This document shows, piece by piece, positions 15,132 to 19,268 of a DNA stretch of 19,268 nt; positions within the stretch are counted from its first letter, which is position 1, and every line of letters begins with the position of its first letter. The notes under the pieces were generated by a model that searched no databases, was not told the DNA's origin, and was given only the letters and a program-made list of their open reading frames with translations. The DNA comes from DASXRC01 sp036506495. Its GTDB lineage: Bacteria > Actinomycetota > Actinomycetes > Mycobacteriales > Micromonosporaceae. The stretch is from the NCBI GenBank assembly GCA_036506495.1, contig DASXRQ010000198.1:1-19268 (forward strand). The letters are read 5' to 3'. Made by a program: the position numbers and the translations under genes.

Positions 15132-15808
15132 GCGCCCAGCCCGTCGGCACCGGCGGACGGGTACGCCGGCTCCGGCATGCTCGGCATCGTGACCGGCGGG
15201 ATCGCCCTGCCGGGCCGGGCCGGTGCGGGCCTGGGCGCGGGCACGAGCCCGCCGGCCGCCTGCTCGTCGGTCGGCTTCGGCCGCGCCTTGACCGCGCGCC
15301 GGGCGAGGATCTCGTCCTCGGCGCCGAGCCTGTGACGCAGCGCGTTTAACGCGCGCGAGGTCTGGCTCTTGACCGTTCCGACCGAAATGTTCAGCAGCGC
15401 CCCGGTCTGTGCCTCGGAAAGGTCTTCGTAGAACCGCAGCACCAGCACCGCGCGCTGCCGGGCGGGCAGGGACTTGACGTGCCGCCACAGCGCGTCCCGG
15501 TCGACCTGCTCCTCGATCTGATCCGGGGCGGCCCGCTCCGGCATCACCTCGGTCGGCCGCTCTCCGTGCCAACGGCGCCGCCACCAGCTCGTCGCGGTGT
15601 TGACGAGGACCCGGCGGGCGTACGGCTCGACCGCCTCGATCTCGCCGAGCCGTCGCCAGGCCAGGTAGGTCTTGGTCAGGGCGGTCTGCAGCAGGTCCTC
15701 GGCGGTCGCCCAGTCGCCGGCGAGCAGGTACGCGGTGCGTAGCAGGGCCGCGGAGCGGGCCGCGACGAACTCGCGGAACTCCTCCTCCATCGTGGACCTG
15801 GCCCCCAC
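15128..15808 (-). CDS. SigE-family ECF RNA polymerase sigma factor
   Basis: A 226-aa ECF sigma factor. Region 2 is at about 12-80, with AYLLAGDWATAEDLLQTAL (26-44) and YARRVLVNTATSWWRRR for -10 recognition. Region 4 is at about 110-163, with LPARQRAVLVLRFYEDLSE and the helix-turn-helix NISVGTVKSQTSRAL. This matches the SigE-type family common in Actinobacteria, usually around 170 aa. The extra C-terminal tail (164-226), rich in Pro, Ala and Arg, is unusual and may be regulatory. Start: the GTG at 15808 has GGGGAGG seven bases upstream; an ATG at 15790 gives the family's common N-terminus MEEEFREFVAARS and is a close alternative. The stop overlaps the next gene. A CAACCTT box upstream may allow autoregulation. 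Confidence 0.92.
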   Translation of the reverse strand: MGARSTMEEEFREFVAARSAALLRTAYLLAGDWATAEDLLQTALTKTYLAWRRLGEIEAVEPYARRVLVNTATSWWRRRWHGERPTEVMPERAAPDQIEEQVDRDALWRHVKSLPARQRAVLVLRFYEDLSEAQTGALLNISVGTVKSQTSRALNALRHRLGAEDEILARRAVKARPKPTDEQAAGGLVPAPRPAPARPGRAIPPVTMPSMPEPAYPSAGADGLGA

Positions 15809-15854
15809 CGGCTCGCCTCCCCGCCGCCCCCGCCGATACCTCGAGCGACGGCCG

Positions 15855-15888
15855 CCTCAACCTGTGGCCGCCCCGGCAAGGTTGTCAC
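15855..15888 (-). promoter_or_regulatory. Candidate autoregulatory ECF promoter / inverted repeat
   Basis: On the minus strand GTGACAACCTT is followed 15 nt later by GGTTGAGG. CAACCT and AGGTTG also form an inverted repeat with a 14-nt spacer. CAACCTT is shared with the region before paralogue B. Which start site is used cannot be decided from sequence. Confidence 0.3.
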
Positions 15889-15919
15889 ACGCCCGCATGG
15901 AAGTTCTACCGCGGTTGGG

Positions 15920-16795
15920 TCACGATCCGTCGTCGGCCGTGTCCTCCTCGGCCGGGCGGCCGCCCAGGCGCGCCTCGACCGCCTGCGGCTCGTACATCTC
16001 CTCGACGACACGCAGGTACAGCTCGTTGGGGTTGGGCAGGTGCTTGATCTCGCGAAGGGCCTGCTCCTGGCCGGCCGACTCCAACACGAACGTGCCGTAG
16101 TTGAGCATGCGGCCGAGGGGCGACTGCTCGTACTTCATGTCGGTGACACGCAGGAGCGGCATCATCGCCACGCTCCGGGTCACGATGCCCTTGATGACCA
16201 TCACCCGCTTGTTCGTCAGGATGAACCGGTCGTAGTACCAGTCACCGATCCGCCAGCCGACCACGACCATCACGATGATCCACACCACGACCATGGCGCC
16301 GGTGACCTCGGCGGCCTGCTTCTTCGCGAGAAATCCCGACAGGTAGCCCAACACGAAGGTGGCGATGGCGCCGACCAGCAGCGGCGTCGTCAGGTGGATC
16401 CAGTGCCGCTTCCACTCGCCACGGTAACGCTCGGTCGGAAACAGGTATCGCGAGACGAGCCCGCTCGGTTCGTCTTCCAGCGAAAGGACGCGTCGCGGGC
16501 CGAGCGGCACGCCGGACTCGCCGGAGCGCAGCGGGGCCAGCTCCTCCTCGGAGAACTCCGGCGGCACGTACTCCGGGCCGGACTCGCGGGCGTACCCGGC
16601 ATCGCCAGAGAAGCCCGCGTCGCGCGAGTACGCCGCCCCGTCCGAGTAGGACGCACCCGCGGAGTAGCCCGGTCCCTCGTCGCCGACGCGCGGGATCGGC
16701 TCGGTGTCGTGTTCCTCGCCCGAGAAGGGCCGGTCGGTCGGCTCGCGCTGGCCCGACTCGTCGGGTCCGGGAGGGTCGGCCGGTGGGTTGGTCAT
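15920..16795 (-). CDS. Bacterial PH-domain (DUF304-type) membrane protein
   Basis: A 291-aa protein with a long disordered acidic N-terminus (1-118) holding a Tyr/Ser/Gly/Asp/Ala-rich run of short repeats (44-70). Two membrane helices follow (about 135-157 and 165-181), then a bacterial PH-like domain (186-262) beginning WYYDRFILTNKRVMVIKGI and containing PLLRVTDMKYEQSPLGRML, the hallmark of the YdbS/YdbT group. The C-terminus is acidic. The function is unknown; these proteins are thought to act at the membrane or envelope. The ATG lies 7 bp after the stop of the small membrane protein gene, so they form an operon. Confidence 0.92.
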   Translation of the reverse strand: MTNPPADPPGPDESGQREPTDRPFSGEEHDTEPIPRVGDEGPGYSAGASYSDGAAYSRDAGFSGDAGYARESGPEYVPPEFSEEELAPLRSGESGVPLGPRRVLSLEDEPSGLVSRYLFPTERYRGEWKRHWIHLTTPLLVGAIATFVLGYLSGFLAKKQAAEVTGAMVVVWIIVMVVVGWRIGDWYYDRFILTNKRVMVIKGIVTRSVAMMPLLRVTDMKYEQSPLGRMLNYGTFVLESAGQEQALREIKHLPNPNELYLRVVEEMYEPQAVEARLGGRPAEEDTADDGS

Positions 16796-16802
16796 CGCTC
16801 GG

Positions 16803-16961
16803 TCAGGCGACGAGGCTCGAGAAGAAGTCGCTGAAGCCCTGGGCGATGTCCTTGATGCCGCCGCCCAACGACTTGAACACCTCGGCGGCCGAGTCCGGCC
16901 GGAACGCGATGAAGAAGATCAGGAAGGCGACTGCGCCCCAGGCGAGGATCTTCTTGACCAT
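16803..16961 (-). CDS. 52-aa small membrane protein upstream of PH-domain gene
   Basis: A short gene starting MVKKILAWGAVAFLIFFIAF, that is, a basic start followed by one membrane helix (about 5-20). A polar stretch RPDSAAEVFKSLGGGIKDI and an amphipathic helix ending FSDFFSSLVA follow. GGAGGGGG precedes the ATG by about 10 nt. It ends 7 bp before the PH-domain gene, so both are co-transcribed and could form a membrane complex (inference). The encoded peptide has a clear membrane/amphipathic pattern and codon bias toward G/C at third positions, supporting that it is real. Function unknown. Confidence 0.8.
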   Translation of the reverse strand: MVKKILAWGAVAFLIFFIAFRPDSAAEVFKSLGGGIKDIAQGFSDFFSSLVA

Positions 16962-17011
16962 TGCGGGCCATCCCCCTCCGATGCGGCAGCCGGGACCCTC
17001 GCCACGGCCAT

Positions 17012-17044
17012 ATTCACGGTATCAGTTAGTAGTCACCCGTGAAT
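17012..17044. promoter_or_regulatory. 8-bp perfect inverted repeat in AT-rich promoter region
   Basis: ATTCACGG (17012-17019) and CCGTGAAT (17037-17044) are separated by 17 nt. The region is distinctly AT-rich for this genome and lies about 50 bp upstream of the small membrane protein/PH-domain operon. On the minus strand it contains TACCGT, a TANNNT box. It may be the promoter and operator of that operon; the regulator is unknown. Confidence 0.5.
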
Positions 17045-17081
17045 CCGCGGCGCGCACAGTGGATTGTCGGCGTGACCCCTT

Positions 17082-17741
17082 TTAGGCGCCTCCCTGCAGG
17101 TACGGCGAGGGAGCTCCGTAGACCAGTTCCGGGGGGATCCACTGGGAGAGGTCATGGAGGAAAAGGTCCTCGGCGAGAAGGTAACCCGCGGTAGCAGGCC
17201 AGGCCACGACGAACAGCCACCGCCCCTTCGCCTCGCCGGCGTACGCGCTGCGGTCGTCGAGGGATCTCACCGCCCACAGTGGAGTCGGGTGCCCACCCGC
17301 CTTGATCTTCGCGTGAGCGGTGGTCTCCATAAGCTCACCGAGGACCGGACCGGGGTCGATGCCAGACATGCCGGCGAACCGGTTGCCCAGGCCGACGCCG
17401 GGCTCCTCAGCGACGAGGACGAGATCGGCCGGGCCACCGCCGAGGGGCGCCGGGCCGCTGCACGCCACGACCGTCGCGCGTACGCCCGTGCGGTCGTCGC
17501 CCGCCCAGCCGACGCCGGTCACGGTCCAGCCGACCGGCAGCGGCCACGGACACCACAGGGGCACGTTGGCCGCACCCGTGTCCAGCCGGTCGACTGCCGT
17601 CTGCAGGATCTCCGGCCCGATGTGTTCGGCCACGTGCAGCGGTGGAACCGGTCCGTCTTCGTCGCAGCGCCAGTCGGTGTGCATCAGGTCCGGCGCCCGT
17701 ACGGGACCACCGCATCTTGGGCAACTCACCGCGACGCCCAC
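17082..17741 (-). CDS. DUF6758 family protein with N-terminal zinc-ribbon motif
   Basis: A 219-aa actinobacterial protein of unknown function. Seen: SCPRCGG with Cys7 and Cys10, DWRCDEDG with Cys27, then the family core VPLWCPWPLPVGWTVTGVGW and VVACSGPAPLGGGPADLVLV, and EPGVGLGNRFAG. The start resembles a degenerate zinc ribbon lacking a clear fourth cysteine (His may substitute). Probably cytoplasmic. The GTG at 17741 has GGGAG ten bases upstream; a second GTG four codons later is possible. The gene is followed by a 120-bp gap carrying the inverted repeat. Confidence 0.85.
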   Translation of the reverse strand: MGVAVSCPRCGGPVRAPDLMHTDWRCDEDGPVPPLHVAEHIGPEILQTAVDRLDTGAANVPLWCPWPLPVGWTVTGVGWAGDDRTGVRATVVACSGPAPLGGGPADLVLVAEEPGVGLGNRFAGMSGIDPGPVLGELMETTAHAKIKAGGHPTPLWAVRSLDDRSAYAGEAKGRWLFVVAWPATAGYLLAEDLFLHDLSQWIPPELVYGAPSPYLQGGA

Positions 17742-17801
17742 AACAGATACGCTCCCGGGACCTGAACCGTACGTCAAGCGCAGGGTGGGATCCGGCCGAG
17801 G

Positions 17802-18416
17802 TCACGCGGGCGGCGGCTCGCCGTGGGCTCGGATCCACGCATGCATCGCGATGCCGCTCGCCACACCGGCGTTGATGGAGCGCGTCGAGCCGTACTGGGC
17901 GATCGAGAATACCTCGTCGCACGCGGCCCGGGCGGCGGTGGACAGCCCCGGTCCCTCCTGGCCGAAGAGCAGGACGCAGCGCCTCGGCAGCGTCACCGTC
18001 TCCACCGGCCGGGAGCCCGGCAGGTTGTCGATGCCGACCACCGCCAGCGCCTCGCCGGCGGCCCAGCCGACGAAATCCTCGATGTCGACGTGGTACCGCA
18101 CGTGTTGGTAGCGGTCGGTGACCATCGCACCGCGGCGGTTCCACCGGCGGCGCCCGACGATGTGCACCTCGCGAGCCAGGAACGCGTTGGCGTTGCGTAC
18201 CACCGTGCCGATGTTCAGGTCGTGTTGCCAGTTCTCGACCGCGACGTGGAAGTCGTGCCGGCGTCGGTCCAGATCGGCGACGATCGCGTCGTGCCGCCAG
18301 TATCGGTAGCGGTCCACGACGTTGCGCCGGTCGCCGTGCGCGAGCAACTCGGGATCGTACTGCTCGCCGTCCGGCCAGTCGCCCGGCCACGCCCCCACGC
18401 CGACGTCCTCGCCCAC
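17802..18416 (-). CDS. SpoU/TrmH family RNA 2'-O-methyltransferase
   Basis: A 204-aa SPOUT-fold methyltransferase that transfers a methyl group from SAM to a ribose 2'-OH in tRNA or rRNA. All three motifs are present: NIGTVVRNANAF (68-79) with the catalytic Arg; VLLFGQEGPGLS (148-159); and SIAQYGSTRSINAGVASGIA (171-190), which builds the knotted SAM site. It has a roughly 55-residue N-terminal extension with acidic and basic runs. The exact nucleotide target cannot be told. The GTG start lies 7 nt after TACGCT, so the mRNA is probably leaderless. Confidence 0.93.
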   Translation of the reverse strand: MGEDVGVGAWPGDWPDGEQYDPELLAHGDRRNVVDRYRYWRHDAIVADLDRRRHDFHVAVENWQHDLNIGTVVRNANAFLAREVHIVGRRRWNRRGAMVTDRYQHVRYHVDIEDFVGWAAGEALAVVGIDNLPGSRPVETVTLPRRCVLLFGQEGPGLSTAARAACDEVFSIAQYGSTRSINAGVASGIAMHAWIRAHGEPPPA

Positions 18417-18423
18417 GGGCGGG

Positions 18424-18429
18424 AGCGTA
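18424..18429 (-). promoter_or_regulatory. Leaderless-type -10 box of TrmH-family gene
   Basis: TACGCT on the minus strand is followed by 7 nt and the GTG start. It lies in the 27-bp gap after the upstream gene, giving the methyltransferase its own promoter. Confidence 0.5.
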
Positions 18430-18443
18430 GCCCGCCGCGAAGG

Positions 18444-18962
18444 TCAGAGGTTCAGCGCGGCGCCGAGGTCGGCGACGAACCGACGCTCGTCGGCGCCGAA
18501 CCGCTCACGGCCGGGTCCGGGTACGCGGCCCGCCCGGGTCGCGCCACGGACCCGCGCGGCGATGTGCTGCAGCCACTGCCGGTAGGCGGCCGAGTCCGCG
18601 GGATCCGCCCGGGCCGACAGCACCCGCGTCACGGCGCCGCAGGCGGCCAGCACCCCCGCCAGCGCCGCGGCACGGTCGGTGAACTCCTCGGCCGCCGGCT
18701 GGTCGTCCTCCGACCGGGAATAGATGGCGGCCACGACGGCGCGCACCAGGTCACTGTCGGAGGCCCGGCCCGCGGCGATCGCCTCCATCCCGGCAAGGCC
18801 CTCGGAGACGGTCTGGCTCGGACTGTGGGGCTCGGCCGAGGTCGCGGCGATCATCACCCGGGCCGGGAGGTCGATGAGGAGCTCCCACTCCGCGGGCGGG
18901 TACGCCATTCGGGTCAGCTGGCCGATAGGAGTCGAGCTTCCGGAAGCAGATTGGCTCGGCAT
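18444..18962 (-). CDS. Hypothetical helical protein, family not recognised
   Basis: A 172-aa protein, mostly helical and alanine-rich, with the segment YPPAEWELLIDLPARVMIAAT near residues 20-40 and RAVVAAIYSRSEDDQPA in the middle. There is one cysteine, and no membrane helix, signal peptide or catalytic motif. The pattern of helices suggests a small cytoplasmic all-alpha protein; I do not recognise the family. The ATG is preceded by GGGAGG at good spacing; the longer reading to 19100 crosses the promoter palindrome and was rejected. The gene is followed after 27 bp by the RNA methyltransferase gene. Confidence 0.8.
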   Translation of the reverse strand: MPSQSASGSSTPIGQLTRMAYPPAEWELLIDLPARVMIAATSAEPHSPSQTVSEGLAGMEAIAAGRASDSDLVRAVVAAIYSRSEDDQPAAEEFTDRAAALAGVLAACGAVTRVLSARADPADSAAYRQWLQHIAARVRGATRAGRVPGPGRERFGADERRFVADLGAALNL

Positions 18963-18979
18963 AGCGACCTCCCGAGGCC

Positions 18980-18999
18980 AGCATATGCCGACATGTCGG
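18980..18999 (-). promoter_or_regulatory. -10 box with adjoining 12-bp palindrome upstream of hypothetical gene
   Basis: On the minus strand TATGCT (18980-18985) is a TANNNT box 17 nt before the ATG. The perfect palindrome CCGACATGTCGG (18988-18999) sits just upstream of it, where a repressor would cover the -35/-10 spacer. The regulator is unknown. Confidence 0.45.
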
Positions 19000-19054
19000 T
19001 TCCACGGAGCAACGACCCGCGCACCCTGCGTCACCCACGCCCCGCCTCCTGCCA

Positions 19055-19130
19055 CCAACTCCGTCGGAGTCGGGCGATAGAACCGCGCCCGACCCTCCAA
19101 CTTCGTCGGAGTTGGGCGACAGGACCGCGC
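19055..19130 (+). repeat. 34-bp imperfect direct repeat, 42-bp period
   Basis: Copies at 19055-19088 and 19097-19130 match at 30 of 34 positions by eye. Each contains a small inverted repeat (CAACT...AGTTG in copy 2) and ends ACCGCGC. The repeat lies in non-coding DNA between the hypothetical gene's promoter and a change of composition at about 19150. Confidence 0.8.
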
Positions 19131-19186
19131 GGTCGCGTCCCGGGTTCGGTGTAAATGGCGGGCGTGGGTTCGCTTCGGGGGTCAGG

Positions 19187-19268
19187 TTACGCGGCGGTGT
19201 TGACGGTGTCGTGGTTGCCGATGGGTGTGTCGGCTGGTGTGCGGGCCGGTAGCTGGGTGGGTGGGTGG
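19187..19268 (-). CDS. Possible C-terminal end of a minus-strand gene (cut by window edge)
   Basis: The minus strand carries an open frame of 26 codons ending in TAA, with C- or A-ending codons and Pro/Thr-rich residues (LPARTPADTPIGNHDTVNTA). The plus strand here is unusually rich in GGT and GTG words compared with the rest of the window. Either a gene tail, perhaps of a transposase, or non-coding. Too short to identify. Confidence 0.25.
   Translation of the reverse strand, partial: HPPTQLPARTPADTPIGNHDTVNTAA

Noticed and set aside
17823..19154. 443-codon plus-strand frame
   Set aside because: Antisense to the TrmH-type gene and the hypothetical gene, and it crosses the direct repeat.
19243..19268. 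G-quadruplex-like run (GGG with three further GGG-T units)
   Set aside because: The tract is cut by the window edge and may simply reflect Pro/Thr codons of a minus-strand gene; such runs are frequent at this GC content.

Overview
The window reads as chromosomal DNA from a very GC-rich actinomycete. GTG starts are frequent, promoters often consist of a TANNNT box 6-8 nt before the start codon (leaderless mRNAs), and families such as DUF6758, DUF6191, SigE-type sigma factors and Glp/GlpR are actinobacterial. Content and gene order fit Micromonosporaceae best (inference; no search was run). Several neighbours match, from memory, the Mycobacterium tuberculosis Rv0991c-Rv0996 block.

Left edge (1-504): the C-terminal end of a large serine recombinase, with lower-GC codons, points at the 3' end of a tRNA-Ala(CGC) gene. 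This looks like the tRNA-proximal border of an integrated element lying off the left edge.

Division/envelope block (582-6743, minus strand): a membrane HAMP-GAF-GGDEF diguanylate cyclase, then galU, glp (gephyrin-like MoeA), a RimJ-like acetyltransferase and glpR (membrane receptor of Glp), closed by a strong hairpin. galU-glp-rimJ-glpR is the conserved actinobacterial cell-division locus. The cyclase immediately upstream, whose stop codon overlaps the galU promoter, is the unusual addition.

Central block (6862-9158, mostly plus): 5-formyltetrahydrofolate cyclo-ligase; an FmdB/Ruc-type zinc-ribbon protein with a CIRCE (HrcA) operator in front of it; a SAF-domain membrane protein; and two small proteins on divergent strands with facing leaderless promoters.

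Middle block (9166-12528): DUF2231 membrane protein, MpaB/DUF2236 oxygenase-like protein, RecB-family nuclease with a four-cysteine set, DUF6191 small protein and MarC membrane protein.

Sigma block (12582-15888, minus): a SigE-type ECF sigma factor with a long C-terminal tail, translationally coupled to a single-pass protein with a predicted beta-propeller-like exterior, followed by a second paralogue of that protein. No classical zinc anti-sigma factor is present, so these paralogues are candidate regulators of the sigma factor.

Right block (15920-18962, minus): bacterial PH-domain membrane protein with a 52-aa membrane peptide upstream, a perfect 8-bp inverted repeat in an AT-rich promoter region, DUF6758 protein, SpoU/TrmH RNA methyltransferase, and an unrecognised 172-aa protein whose promoter carries a 12-bp palindrome. 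The last 300 bases hold a 34-bp imperfect direct repeat and a change of composition that may mark another mobile element or gene end.
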